64,000 bases of DNA, taken from contig LJZQ01000017.1 of NCBI GenBank assembly GCA_001314845.1, positions 16,054 through 80,053 of the forward strand. The letters are read 5' to 3'. A program made the position numbers and the translations under genes. Below, one piece after another: positions 8,515 to 17,845 of this stretch. Every line of letters begins with the position of its first letter. The first letter of the stretch is position 1. Source of the stretch: Marinobacter excellens HL-55 (GTDB lineage: Bacteria; Pseudomonadota; Gammaproteobacteria; Pseudomonadales; Oleiphilaceae). The notes below the pieces were generated by a model. It worked only from the letters and a program-made list of their open reading frames with translations, had not been told where the DNA came from and made no database searches.

Positions 8515-9966
8515 ATGTCTTCAAGACGTCCCGGAAAATCCGTGTCTCGCATCAAAACAGGCAGTTTTGAGCGCCGGTTGTCGCTGACCAAGGCTGGTTT
8601 ATTTGCCGGTACCCGAATGGCATCGCACATGGCGACTAACTGGTTCAGTGATAAAGAAACCCGGGACAAGCGTCACCGCGCCATGATGTCGAGTCAGGCC
8701 CGTTTCCTGGTCGAAGAGCTGGGCCGACTGAAGGGCAGTGTGGTCAAGATCGGCCAGGTGATGGCCCTTTACGGCGAACACTTTTTACCTGAAGAGGTCA
8801 CGGAAGCCTTGCACACCCTTGAAGATCAAACCACGTCCCTCGAGTGGGTTGCGATCGAACGGGTATTGAAGACGGAGATTGGCGCCGAGCGACTGTCAGA
8901 GCTTGAGGTAGATCCGGAGCCAATCGGTGCCGCGTCGCTTGGTCAGGTGCACCGGGCAATCAGGCGCAGCGACGGGCTGGAATTGGTGCTCAAAGTGCAG
9001 TACCCCGGAGTGGCCGATGCGGTCGACAGTGACCTGAACGCGGTCGCTCAGTTGCTCAAAGTGGCACGCCTGGTCAGTTTTGGCCCGGAGTTTAACGACT
9101 GGCTGGAAGAAGTGCGCCAGATGATGCACCGGGAGGTGGATTATCGTCTGGAAGCCAGAACCACCGAAAAGTTCCGCACCATGCTGGATGCGGATCCCCG
9201 GTTTATCGTGCCTCGGGTGTTGCAGGAATACTCAACCGATCACATCATTGCCTCGACGTACGAGCATGGCCATTCGGTCAGCTCACAGGCCGTGCGCGAG
9301 CTGTCACTGCCGCGTCGGAGCGCTCTGGGTCGTGCCGCCCTGGAGCTGTTTTTCCGCGAACTGTTTGATTGGGGGGAAATACAAACTGATCCGAACTTCG
9401 GCAATTACCGGGTGCGGATTGCTGGGGAGGAGGGGAAAGGCGACGACCATGATCGCATAGTGTTGCTGGATTTCGGTGCGGTTCAAAGCTACACCCGCCA
9501 GTTCCTTGATCCCGTGATTCAGATGATCCGTGCCTCTTATGAGCAGGACCTTGGCCAGGTAATTGATGGCGGTGTCACGCTCCGCTTTATGAGCCGGGAT
9601 TGGCCGGACGAAGTCCTGGATAAGTTTGGCTCTGTCTGTATGTCAGTGCTTGAGCCTCTGTCGGGCGATCGCAGCCAATGGCCCGACTACGCCGTCAACG
9701 GGCAGGGTGAATACCGATGGAAACAGAGCGACCTGCCCTCCCGTGTTGCCAAACAGGCGGCCCGCTCGGCCATCAGCCGTTACTTCCGGGTGCCGCCGAA
9801 AGAGTTTGTCTTCTTGAACCGAAAGTTGATCGGTGTCTACACATTTATCGCGGTCTTGCATTCCGAGTTCAACGGTGAGGATTTGCTGCGCAAGTACCTC
9901 TATGGTGATGGCGCCGGTGAGCCGAAGCCAGTGGCTTCCAGCACCACCCAGATCACAAAGGCATAG
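8515..9966 (+). CDS. ABC1/UbiB-like (AarF-ADCK) atypical kinase
   Basis: 483-residue member of the ABC1/ADCK family of atypical kinase-like proteins linked to ubiquinone and lipid metabolism. Motifs seen are the KxGQ signature in GSVVKIGQVMALYGEHFLP, the alanine-rich nucleotide loop IGAASLGQVHRA, and the metal-binding DFG in VLLDFGAVQ. It lacks the C-terminal membrane pair of true UbiB and is not next to ubiE/ubiJ, so I regard it as a paralogue of unassigned substrate. Its last 67 bases overlap the convergent yqaA-like gene. Confidence 0.85.
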   Translation: MSSRRPGKSVSRIKTGSFERRLSLTKAGLFAGTRMASHMATNWFSDKETRDKRHRAMMSSQARFLVEELGRLKGSVVKIGQVMALYGEHFLPEEVTEALHTLEDQTTSLEWVAIERVLKTEIGAERLSELEVDPEPIGAASLGQVHRAIRRSDGLELVLKVQYPGVADAVDSDLNAVAQLLKVARLVSFGPEFNDWLEEVRQMMHREVDYRLEARTTEKFRTMLDADPRFIVPRVLQEYSTDHIIASTYEHGHSVSSQAVRELSLPRRSALGRAALELFFRELFDWGEIQTDPNFGNYRVRIAGEEGKGDDHDRIVLLDFGAVQSYTRQFLDPVIQMIRASYEQDLGQVIDGGVTLRFMSRDWPDEVLDKFGSVCMSVLEPLSGDRSQWPDYAVNGQGEYRWKQSDLPSRVAKQAARSAISRYFRVPPKEFVFLNRKLIGVYTFIAVLHSEFNGEDLLRKYLYGDGAGEPKPVASSTTQITKA

Positions 9967-10361
9967 CGCAGGCCTTTTCCGATACCCACCAGAATCACAA
10001 AGTTGAGCCAGGGCACCCGCATGATCCCTCCAACGAGGGTCAGAGGGTCGCCTATGATGGGCAGCCAGCCCAGCAGCAATGACCATTGCCCGTAGCGATT
10101 GAAGCGGTTGCGGGCTTTGTGCAATTGCAGCTCGCTGACCGGAAACCAGCGTTTATGCTTAAAGCGATCCACCTGCCGGCCGATAACCCCATTAACGACT
10201 GACCCAAGCGTATTCCCCAAGGTTGCCCAGAACCACAACCAGAACAAAGGCAGGCCCTGACTGGCCAGGGTGCCCAGCAATAACTCCGAATAGGCGGGCA
10301 GCAGGGTGGCTGCCGCAAATGCGGTCAGAAACAGTGTCAAATACGCCAAGGGCATCTCCAT
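9900..10361 (-). CDS. YqaA family membrane protein (VTT/SNARE-associated type)
   Basis: 153-residue integral membrane protein of the YqaA type, a small relative of DedA/VTT proteins. It has hydrophobic segments near residues 5-30, 38-60, 90-115 and 118-145, and the family-like stretch SLLLGWLPIIGDPLTLVGGIMR. The molecular role is unknown; DedA relatives act in lipid scrambling and envelope homeostasis. Its 3' end lies inside the 3' end of the ABC1 kinase gene (67-nt convergent overlap), so both reading frames are coding there. Confidence 0.85.
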   Translation of the reverse strand: MEMPLAYLTLFLTAFAAATLLPAYSELLLGTLASQGLPLFWLWFWATLGNTLGSVVNGVIGRQVDRFKHKRWFPVSELQLHKARNRFNRYGQWSLLLGWLPIIGDPLTLVGGIMRVPWLNFVILVGIGKGLRYAFVIWVVLEATGFGSPAPSP

Positions 10362-10407
10362 GCTCTAGTATGTTTATCAAGGCTTCTTCAAAAAGGTTTC
10401 GCGGTCT

Positions 10408-12534
10408 ATGAAAAACCTATCACTTCGCTTCAAGCTATATGGGCTGGTTATCACACTGCTACTGTTGATGGGCGTGAGCATTGTCATGACCGCCCAGTTG
10501 TCACTGGGTTCCATGGAAGAGCGCCTGTCCGAGGAAACCCGTGGGACGGTGCAGGATATTGTGATGGACCAGCTAACCGCAACGGCTGGTCAGTACGGTG
10601 AGCTGGTAACCGGCCAGCTTGAGACCGCCTATCAAACCCCGGCGGTGGTGCGCAGCCTGATCACCCGGAATATTGAAGCCGATAGCTCGGGTCGGCTCAG
10701 TCGTCGGGACCTTCAGGAAACGGTGGGCACGATTTTAAGTGAACAGAAACACCTGAGCTCGATCTACGCGCAGTTTGAGCCAGACGCCTACGATGGCCAA
10801 GATATTTACTTTACAGACGGAGTTGATGAACACAGCAGCGATCAGGGCACGCTCGAGATTTACTACTACCGGGATCCTCAAGGCAATGTTCTGTTCAGTC
10901 GCACGGAAGATCCCGCAACAAAGTATCTTGATAACCGGAACGAATTCGGAACCCGTGAAGCAGAGTGGTATCTGTGTTCAAGGGACTCTCTCAAGCCCTG
11001 TCTGATGGAACCCTACGATTATGAAATCGAGGAAGGTTATTCCGAGCTGATGACCAGCCTGGTAGTGCCAATTCTGAACAATGGCGAGTTTGCCGGTGTG
11101 ACGGGTGTCGACATAAACCTGTCGACACTTCAGGCGACCATTGCGCAGGTCAGTCGGGCCCTGTTCGACGGTGAGTCGAAGGTGTCTCTGCTCAGCGAAG
11201 GCGGTCTGATTGCTGCGTCCAGCCACTATCAGCAGAATCTTGGCCGGCCACTGCGGGAAGCGCTGCCGGGACTTGCCCCGGATCTGGTTCGCCTGCATCA
11301 ACAAGGTGGCAGGTTCGATGATGGCAAGACGTTGGCGGTCGCTTACCCGGTCGAGGTCGCCTTGCCGGGAACTGAGTGGTCCTTGCTGATCGAACTGCCC
11401 CGCGATGTTGCCCTCGCCAGTGTTGAGGAAATCACCGGATTGTTGGCCTCTGAGGTCGCCGATACGGCAGCCCGGCAAACTCTGGTTGGCATGGTGGTGG
11501 TGTTGATCGCGATTGCCTTGTTGGTGTTGCTGGTGCGTTCGGTAACCCGGCCATTGGACGAGATACGCGACCGGATGCGGAGCCTGGCCAGTGCCGAGGG
11601 CGATCTTACCCGTGAACTTGATATTGACACCCATGCCGAACTGATCGAGCTGGCTGGCGGCTTCAACGCGTTTCTTGCCCGCTTGCGGGAAATGATCAAC
11701 GACCTGAAAGAGGTTAACGCTGAGGTTCGCGGTCAGGCGTCCGATGTCGGCGCCATTGCCCGGGATACTGACGATCAGACCGAGAGACAACATCAGGATA
11801 TCGACAGTGTTGTTACCGCCATGAATGAAATGTCGGCGGCCGCCGGCGAAGTGGCTGGTTTTGCCGGCGAGGCGGCAGAAAATGCCCGCGCCGCCCGTGA
11901 TGGCATCCGGTTTACCCAGGACACCCTGAGGTCCGCCCTCAAAGGGGTGGACGCGTTAGCGGGTGACATGGGCCAGGCTAGCTCCGCGATTGGCCACGTG
12001 GCGCAGCGCAGTGAGGAAATTAACCGGATCATCGAAGTGATTCGGGGTATTGCCGAACAGACTAACCTGCTGGCCTTGAATGCAGCCATTGAGGCAGCCC
12101 GGGCCGGGGAGCAGGGGCGTGGTTTTGCGGTAGTGGCCGATGAAGTAAGAAATCTGGCCTCAAAAACCCGGGAGTCCACGGATGAAATCAGCGAGATGAT
12201 CGAGCGCCTGAAAGGCGATGTCAGTGGAGCCGTCACGGTCATTCAGAGTGGTGTAGACCGCGCTACCTCGGCAGTAGATGGCACCCGGGAAGCGGATCAT
12301 TCGCTGGCCACGGTGGTTGAGCGTATCGGCGTCATCGTGGAGCATGTCACGCAGGTGGCGACCGCGGCAGAAGAACAGAGCTCGGTCAGTGAAGAAATCA
12401 ACCGTAACCTGACTCAGATTGGCGATGCCGCAACTGATTTGAGGGAGCTGGCCCAACGGGTACGCCAGAGTGGTGACGCCCTCGATGGCCAGGTTCAGGT
12501 TCTGGACCGTGAGCTGGGCCGGCTAAAAACCTGA
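10408..12534 (+). CDS. Methyl-accepting chemotaxis protein with Cache sensor
   Basis: 708-residue chemoreceptor. A first membrane segment (about 8-30) and a second (about 356-375) flank a periplasmic ligand-binding region of some 320 residues with double-Cache character ([28 protein letters not shown]). A HAMP linker follows, then the cytoplasmic signalling domain, whose conserved hairpin tip [20 protein letters not shown] begins near residue 548. No CheR-tethering NWETF-type tail is seen. The ligand cannot be read from sequence. It stands alone as a transcription unit. Confidence 0.95.
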   Translation: MKNLSLRFKLYGLVITLLLLMGVSIVMTAQLSLGSMEERLSEETRGTVQDIVMDQLTATAGQYGELVTGQLETAYQTPAVVRSLITRNIEADSSGRLSRRDLQETVGTILSEQKHLSSIYAQFEPDAYDGQDIYFTDGVDEHSSDQGTLEIYYYRDPQGNVLFSRTEDPATKYLDNRNEFGTREAEWYLCSRDSLKPCLMEPYDYEIEEGYSELMTSLVVPILNNGEFAGVTGVDINLSTLQATIAQVSRALFDGESKVSLLSEGGLIAASSHYQQNLGRPLREALPGLAPDLVRLHQQGGRFDDGKTLAVAYPVEVALPGTEWSLLIELPRDVALASVEEITGLLASEVADTAARQTLVGMVVVLIAIALLVLLVRSVTRPLDEIRDRMRSLASAEGDLTRELDIDTHAELIELAGGFNAFLARLREMINDLKEVNAEVRGQASDVGAIARDTDDQTERQHQDIDSVVTAMNEMSAAAGEVAGFAGEAAENARAARDGIRFTQDTLRSALKGVDALAGDMGQASSAIGHVAQRSEEINRIIEVIRGIAEQTNLLALNAAIEAARAGEQGRGFAVVADEVRNLASKTRESTDEISEMIERLKGDVSGAVTVIQSGVDRATSAVDGTREADHSLATVVERIGVIVEHVTQVATAAEEQSSVSEEINRNLTQIGDAATDLRELAQRVRQSGDALDGQVQVLDRELGRLKT

Positions 12535-12692
12535 TGGTCAAATATCCGGCGGGCTATCCAGGTATCGGCACTTACTATGACAGCCATGGGAAGCATTAAT
12601 TTTCAATTGATCAGGCTCGTGTCATCATTGCGACACACTTGAAAAACATCAAATTGACCATTGGGGCGTCTGCCTCGGTGCCAGGAGGTTTT

Positions 12693-12947
12693 ATGGAGCA
12701 GGTCACGATTTATGGCCGTTCGAGCTGTGGTTTTTGCCTGCGGGCGATGGACCTGTGTGAATCCAGAAGTATTCCGTATACCTGGATTGATATGGACGAA
12801 CGGGGTTTGAGCAAGCAGGACATTGCGGATCAGATTGGCCGCCCGGTTCATACCGTTCCCCAGATACTGGTCGGTTCGGAATACGTGGGCGGGTGTGATG
12901 AGTTCTTCGCTTACGTGCGCCAGCATGAGGCAGAACTGGCAAGTTGA
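12693..12947 (+). CDS. grxC: Glutaredoxin (GrxC-type)
   Basis: 84-residue dithiol glutaredoxin that reduces disulfides with glutathione. The redox motif is CGFC (Cys12, Cys15), and the cis-Pro loop HTVPQILVG and glutathione-contacting GGCDEF are intact. An upstream ATG at 12639 opens the same frame, but a perfect AGGAGG at 12683-12688 lies just before ATG 12693, and that start gives the normal family length. The active-site middle residues (GF rather than PY) are slightly unusual. Confidence 0.92.
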   Translation: MEQVTIYGRSSCGFCLRAMDLCESRSIPYTWIDMDERGLSKQDIADQIGRPVHTVPQILVGSEYVGGCDEFFAYVRQHEAELAS

Positions 12948-12972
12948 ATAAGAGAGGCTGGCCAGCGATCAT

Positions 12973-13009
12973 AAAAAAGCCCGGCTACCTTGGTGGCCGG
13001 GCTTTTTTT
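12973..13009. terminator. Bidirectional rho-independent terminator
   Basis: GCCCGGC and GCCGGGC arms are flanked by A6 on the left and T7 on the right, so it can work in both directions. It separates grxC from the convergent phosphofructokinase gene. Confidence 0.9.
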
Positions 13010-13026
13010 GTTGCGGACAGATCGAA

Positions 13027-14289
13027 TCAGAGTGTGAAGTCTGCTCGCAGCTTTTTCTCGGCCAGTTGATTTTTCAGCTTCGCCACCTTGGGCAGGCCAT
13101 TCTCAAACGGTGGGAAACTCTCACCTTCAATCAGTGGTTGCAGGTAATCCCGGCAATCCTGGGTGATGCCAAAACCATCGTCGGTGATGTAGTGGATCGG
13201 CATTTTCTTTTCCTGATTGGCCACCTCACTCAGGTTGGCTTCACCAATCGACCAGCGATAGGGTTTGGCCTGCTCGCGCACAATGATTGGCATCAAGGCC
13301 TGTTTGCCAGCCAGCGCCATTTCCACAGCCGCCTTGCCAACGGCATAGGCCTGCTCTACATCGGTCGCTGAGGCAATGTGGCGAGCTGAGCGCTGCAGAT
13401 AGTCCGCCACCGCCCAATGGTACTTGTGGCCCAGGGCCTGTTTGACCATGTTGGCCAGGGCCGGCGCCACGCCGCCGAGCTGGGTGTGGCCGAACGCATC
13501 TTTGGCGCCAGCATCCGCAACAAAACGGCCGTCTTCATACTGGGCACCTTCTGAGGCCACTACCACGCAGTAGCCGTAATCCCTTACGCACTGGTCTGCC
13601 CGTGCCAGGAAGGCCTCGCGGTTGAACGGAATTTCCGGGAACAGAATGATGTGAGGCGGCTCGCCTTCACCCTGACCAGCCAAGCCGCCAGACGCCGCAA
13701 TCCAGCCAGCATGACGCCCCATCACCTCCAGAATGAAAACCTTGGTGGAGGTTTCACACATGGATTTGATATCAAGACTGGCTTCCAGTGTTGATGTGGC
13801 GATGTACTTGGCCACAGAGCCGAAGCCCGGGCAGCAGTCGGTGAAGGGCAGGTCGTTATCGACGGTTTTGGGCACACCGATACACGTGATCGGGTATCCC
13901 ATCTTTTCACCGATCTGGGAAACCTTGTAAGCCGTATCCTGAGAGTCACCGCCGCCGTTGTAGAAGAAGTAGCCGATATCGTGGGCCCGGAACACTTCGA
14001 TCAGACGCTCGTACTCGCGCCTGTTCTCGGAGATGTTCTTCAGCTTGTAGCGACAGGAGCCAAAGGCGCCGCCCGGGGTATGAAGCAGCGCCTGAATGGC
14101 GCTTTCGGATTCCAGGCTGGTATCAATCAGCTCCTCTTTGAGGGCGCCGATGATGCCATTGCGGCCAGCATAGACTTTACCGATGCGGTCCGGGTGCTGG
14201 CGAGCGGTCTGGATAACGCCACAAGCGCTGGCATTGATTACGGCGGTAACTCCGCCAGATTGGGCGTAAAATGCGTTCTTGATAGCCAT
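13027..14289 (-). CDS. pfp: Pyrophosphate-dependent 6-phosphofructokinase
   Basis: 420-residue phosphofructokinase for the reversible interconversion of fructose 6-phosphate and fructose 1,6-bisphosphate. Phosphoryl-donor signature residues point to pyrophosphate. The loop reads NGGGDSQDT with Asp where ATP enzymes have Gly, and the catalytic region reads PKTVDNDLPF with Lys where ATP enzymes have PGTIDNDI. The fold's GGVTAVINA opening and MGRHAGWIAA are intact. It would give a glycolytic/gluconeogenic step that spares ATP. It is transcribed divergently from mpl. Confidence 0.92.
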   Translation of the reverse strand: MAIKNAFYAQSGGVTAVINASACGVIQTARQHPDRIGKVYAGRNGIIGALKEELIDTSLESESAIQALLHTPGGAFGSCRYKLKNISENRREYERLIEVFRAHDIGYFFYNGGGDSQDTAYKVSQIGEKMGYPITCIGVPKTVDNDLPFTDCCPGFGSVAKYIATSTLEASLDIKSMCETSTKVFILEVMGRHAGWIAASGGLAGQGEGEPPHIILFPEIPFNREAFLARADQCVRDYGYCVVVASEGAQYEDGRFVADAGAKDAFGHTQLGGVAPALANMVKQALGHKYHWAVADYLQRSARHIASATDVEQAYAVGKAAVEMALAGKQALMPIIVREQAKPYRWSIGEANLSEVANQEKKMPIHYITDDGFGITQDCRDYLQPLIEGESFPPFENGLPKVAKLKNQLAEKKLRADFTL

Positions 14290-14434
14290 CTCGGGCTAAG
14301 GCCTCCTGCTGGTTCAACGATTGGCGCAGATGATACGCCAATCGCAGGGGTTTTTCATGAGCAGATACCGGCTCTTGACCCCGCACAAAGTATGGTAGAC
14401 GCTTGGCAGGATTCAAACCGGAGGCAACACCTTA

Positions 14435-15829
14435 ATGCACATACATATTCTGGGCATCTGCGGCACCTTTATGGGCAGCCTGGCCGTGATTGCCAGAGAG
14501 CTCGGCCACACCGTGACCGGTTCTGATCAGGGCGTATATCCGCCCATGAGTACCCAGCTTCAGGCCCAGGGCATTGCGTTGATGGAAGGCTACCGGCCAG
14601 AGAATCTGGAGCCGAAACCGGACCTGGTGTTGATCGGCAATGCCATGTCTCGCGGTAACCCTGAGGTTGAGACTGTTCTTAACCGGCGGATTGACTACAT
14701 GTCCGGCCCTGAGTGGCTGGCGCGGGAGGTTTTGCGCCATCGCTGGGTCATGGCCGTTGCCGGCACCCACGGTAAAACCACCACCACCGCGATGCTGTTG
14801 TGGATTCTGGATCAGGCCGGCTTTGATGCCGGCTACCTGGTTGGCGGTGTGCCCCAGGATTTCCCGGTATCCGCGCGCCTGGGTAGCAGCGATTTCTTTG
14901 TGATCGAGGCCGATGAATATGACAGTGCCTTCTTCGATAAACGCTCCAAGTTTATCCACTATCGCCCGAACACGCTGATCCTGAACAACCTTGAATACGA
15001 CCATGCGGATATTTTCGAGAACGTTGAGGCCATTGAACGTCAGTTCCATCACTTGGTGAGAACCGTTCCGTCGCAAGGCTTGATTATCCGCCCAGCGCTG
15101 GACAATCATCTGGATAACGCGCTTGAAATGGGCCGCTGGAGCCCAGTGCAAGACACAGCGATCGGCAGCGAGGTGCCGCGCACCTCGGACTGGCGCGCAG
15201 AATTGCTGTCTGAGGATGGCAGCCGCTTTATGGTGATCCACCACGAGCAGCCCGTGGCCATGCTGAACTGGAACCTGACGGGCATGCACAACGTGCGCAA
15301 CGCTTTGTCGGCGATCGCTGCCGCCCGCCATGTTGGTGTCACACCGGACCACGCTGTGGCCGCGCTGTGCCGGTTCTCCGGAGTAAAACGACGCATGGAG
15401 CTGGTGGGTGAGGTTGGTGGCGTGCGAGTGTACGACGACTTTGCCCATCATCCCACGGCCATCGCACTAACCCTGGAAGGTTTACGCAACCGGGTTGGCG
15501 ACGAGCCGATACTGGCGATTATTGAACCCCGCTCCAACACCATGAAACAGGGCGTGCACCAGCAAACCCTGATCCCCAGTGCGGCCGCTGCAGACCAGGT
15601 GCTTTGGGGAAACCTCAGCGAGATGAGCTGGCTACCGGAACTGGTCGACGGCTGGCTGGCCGAACACGGTGAGCTGGAGCACCATGTCGTGGAAGATTCA
15701 GTCGAGGCGCTGATTGACAGGGCCTTGGGGCAGCTGCCGGAAACCTGCCACATTGTTGTGATGAGCAATGGCGGGTTTGGTGGTATTCATCGCAAACTGG
15801 TTGCCGAACTGGAGAAACGTCGTGGCTGA
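14435..15829 (+). CDS. mpl: UDP-N-acetylmuramate:L-Ala-gamma-D-Glu-meso-DAP ligase Mpl
   Basis: 464-residue Mur-ligase-family enzyme that recycles murein tripeptide by attaching it to UDP-MurNAc with ATP. The ATP loop AGTHGKTTTTAML, the central-domain ILNNLEYDHADIF and the C-terminal YDDFAHHPTA are typical of Mpl rather than MurC. SD GGAGG lies at 14421-14425. The last 8 bases overlap the GTG start of ubiX, suggesting coupled translation. Confidence 0.95.
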   Translation: MHIHILGICGTFMGSLAVIARELGHTVTGSDQGVYPPMSTQLQAQGIALMEGYRPENLEPKPDLVLIGNAMSRGNPEVETVLNRRIDYMSGPEWLAREVLRHRWVMAVAGTHGKTTTTAMLLWILDQAGFDAGYLVGGVPQDFPVSARLGSSDFFVIEADEYDSAFFDKRSKFIHYRPNTLILNNLEYDHADIFENVEAIERQFHHLVRTVPSQGLIIRPALDNHLDNALEMGRWSPVQDTAIGSEVPRTSDWRAELLSEDGSRFMVIHHEQPVAMLNWNLTGMHNVRNALSAIAAARHVGVTPDHAVAALCRFSGVKRRMELVGEVGGVRVYDDFAHHPTAIALTLEGLRNRVGDEPILAIIEPRSNTMKQGVHQQTLIPSAAAADQVLWGNLSEMSWLPELVDGWLAEHGELEHHVVEDSVEALIDRALGQLPETCHIVVMSNGGFGGIHRKLVAELEKRRG

Positions 15830-16442
15830 TACCTCACCGGTCATCAATCTTGCCTTTACCGGCGCATCCGGAGCCCAATACGGGCTGCGACTGCTGCAAT
15901 GCCTCGTCGCTAATGGCTGTCGGGTCAATGTGATGGTCAGCAAGGCGGCTCAGGTGGTTATTGCCACCGAAACCGAGTTTCGGGTGCCGGGTTCCAAGCC
16001 GGCCATGGTTGAAGCATTCACGGACTATGCGCGGGCGAAGCCAGGACAGGTGCAGGTGTTCGGCCGGGAGGAGTGGTTCTCCCCGCCGGCCTCGGGCTCC
16101 GGCGAGAAAGCGCCATTGGTCATCTGCCCTTGCAGTACCGGCACGCTGTCGGCACTGGCCACTGGTGCCAGCAACAACCTGATTGAGCGGGCCGGTGATG
16201 TGGCGCTGAAAGAACGCCGCAAGCTGATTCTGGTTCTGCGGGAAACCCCATACTCCGAAGTGCATCTGGACAACATGCTCAGGCTGACCCGAATGGGCGC
16301 CGTGATCATGCCGGCCAGCCCCGGGTTCTACCATAACCCGCAATCGGTGGATGATCTGGTGGACTTCATGGTAGCCCGGATTCTGGACCACCTGGACTTG
16401 CCGCAAACCCTGGTTCCCCGCTGGGGCGAGAGCGCGGACTGA
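15822..16442 (+). CDS. ubiX: Flavin prenyltransferase UbiX
   Basis: 206-residue flavin prenyltransferase that joins dimethylallyl phosphate to FMN to make the prenylated cofactor for UbiD decarboxylases in ubiquinone synthesis. FMN and prenyl-binding motifs are visible: GASGAQYGLRLL near the N-terminus, CPCSTGTLSALATGASNNLIERA in mid-protein, and RETPYSEVHLDNM late. An ATG at 15768 opens the same frame inside mpl. GTG 15822, preceded by GGAGA at 15811-15815, gives the normal family start. Confidence 0.94.
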   Translation: MADTSPVINLAFTGASGAQYGLRLLQCLVANGCRVNVMVSKAAQVVIATETEFRVPGSKPAMVEAFTDYARAKPGQVQVFGREEWFSPPASGSGEKAPLVICPCSTGTLSALATGASNNLIERAGDVALKERRKLILVLRETPYSEVHLDNMLRLTRMGAVIMPASPGFYHNPQSVDDLVDFMVARILDHLDLPQTLVPRWGESAD

Positions 16443-16571
16443 TCATCCGTGGCCATCCGGGGCGATGGTTTTGGCCAAAGCGATTGATGGTTTTCACCAT
16501 TGAGCGAAAACCCGCCCCGCCACAGACTTGCTGAACACAACGATAAACCAACCCGTTCAACGAGGTTCAGC

Positions 16572-17711
16572 ATGATTCCACGTACTCTTTTCGACGCCGA
16601 TCTTGAAGGCTTCCGGGATTCCGTTCGCAAGTTCCTGGAGCAGGAAGCCGCGCCTTATCACGAGCAATGGGAAAAAGACGGCCAGGTCAGCCGCGAGCTA
16701 TGGCGAAAGGCGGGCGAGCTGGGCTTCCTGTGCCCGATGCTGCCGGAAGAGTATGGCGGTGTTGGCGCCGATTTCCGATATTCCGCGGTGATTATGGAAG
16801 AAATCTCCCGGGCCGGTTTGTCCGGCATTGGTTGGGGCCTGCACTCCGATATCGTGGCGCCCTACATCCTGAACTATGGCTCAGAAGAGCAGAAGCAGAA
16901 GTATCTGCCCAAAATGGCCTCCGGTGAAATGATCACCGCCATCGCCATGACCGAGCCGGGCGCGGGTTCCGACCTCCAGGGTGTAAAAACCACCGCGATT
17001 CGCAAGGACGACCATTACATTCTGAACGGTTCCAAGACTTTTATCACTAATGGCCAGTTAGCCGACTTGGTGATTGTTGTCGCCAAGACCGACCCCAAAG
17101 AAGGCGCCAAGGGTACCAGTCTGTTGCTGGTAGAAACCGCCTGGGAAGGATTCGAGAAAGGTCAGAACCTGAACAAGGTAGGCATGAAGGCCCAGGATAC
17201 CTCCGAGCTGTTTTTCCAGGATGTAAAAGTGCCAGCAGACAACCTGCTGGGTACCATGGAAGGGCAGGGCTTCTTCCAGCTGATGCAGGAGCTGCCGGCG
17301 GAGCGCCTTCAGGTAGCCTTGACCGCTGTGGCAGCCGCAGAAGCCGCCTGGCAGTGGACTTTGGATTACGTGAAAGAGCGCAAAGCCTTCGGTAAGCCGG
17401 TCATCGCGTTCCAGAACACTCGCTTCAAGCTGGCGGAACTGAAAGCCGAAATCACCGCCGCTCGTGTGTTTACTGACCGTTGCCTGGAGCTGCATCTGGA
17501 TAAGAAGCTGGATATCCCAACCGCCGCCATGCTCAAGCAGCACACCACCGACCTGCAGTGCAAAGTGATGGACGAATGTGTTCAGCTGCACGGCGGTTAC
17601 GGCTACATGTGGGAATACCCGATCGCCCGGGCCTGGGCCGATTCACGGGTGCAGCGCATCTATGCCGGCACCAACGAAATCATGAAGGAAATCGTAGCCC
17701 GGTCGTTCTGA
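16572..17711 (+). CDS. Acyl-CoA dehydrogenase (LCAD/IVD-like active site)
   Basis: 379-residue FAD-dependent acyl-CoA dehydrogenase that oxidises an acyl-CoA at C2-C3 and passes electrons to electron-transfer flavoprotein. FAD/substrate motifs AMTEPGAGSDLQG and QLHGGYGYMWEYP are present. The C-terminal position that carries the catalytic Glu in medium- and short-chain enzymes (YEGT) reads YAGTNEIMKE. A Glu in FFQLMQELPAERLQ matches the catalytic base of mitochondrial long-chain enzyme, so that type is the better comparison. ATG 16572 has GAGG 6 nt upstream; the TTG at 16500 is less likely. Confidence 0.92.
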   Translation: MIPRTLFDADLEGFRDSVRKFLEQEAAPYHEQWEKDGQVSRELWRKAGELGFLCPMLPEEYGGVGADFRYSAVIMEEISRAGLSGIGWGLHSDIVAPYILNYGSEEQKQKYLPKMASGEMITAIAMTEPGAGSDLQGVKTTAIRKDDHYILNGSKTFITNGQLADLVIVVAKTDPKEGAKGTSLLLVETAWEGFEKGQNLNKVGMKAQDTSELFFQDVKVPADNLLGTMEGQGFFQLMQELPAERLQVALTAVAAAEAAWQWTLDYVKERKAFGKPVIAFQNTRFKLAELKAEITAARVFTDRCLELHLDKKLDIPTAAMLKQHTTDLQCKVMDECVQLHGGYGYMWEYPIARAWADSRVQRIYAGTNEIMKEIVARSF

Positions 17712-17721
17712 TCGGAAGCCT

Positions 17722-17749
17722 GCAAGCCCCGGCACATTCCGGGGCTTGC
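17722..17749 (+). terminator. Terminator-like hairpin after the acyl-CoA dehydrogenase
   Basis: Perfect 11-bp stem GCAAGCCCCGG/CCGGGGCTTGC with a six-base loop, 11 nt after the stop. It lacks a long T run, so it may be a weak terminator or an mRNA-stabilising hairpin. Confidence 0.55.
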
Positions 17750-17845
17750 CTGTTACCAAACTTTACAATTTGCCAAGCCGGTCAAGGTCTGTACCGATCA
17801 CATCTCCTAAAGTAGCGGCACTAATAAAGATAAATGGTTGCCGCG

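Noticed and set aside
14432..15451. 339-codon open frame on the minus strand over mpl
   Set aside because: Low-complexity antisense translation of a clear Mur ligase.
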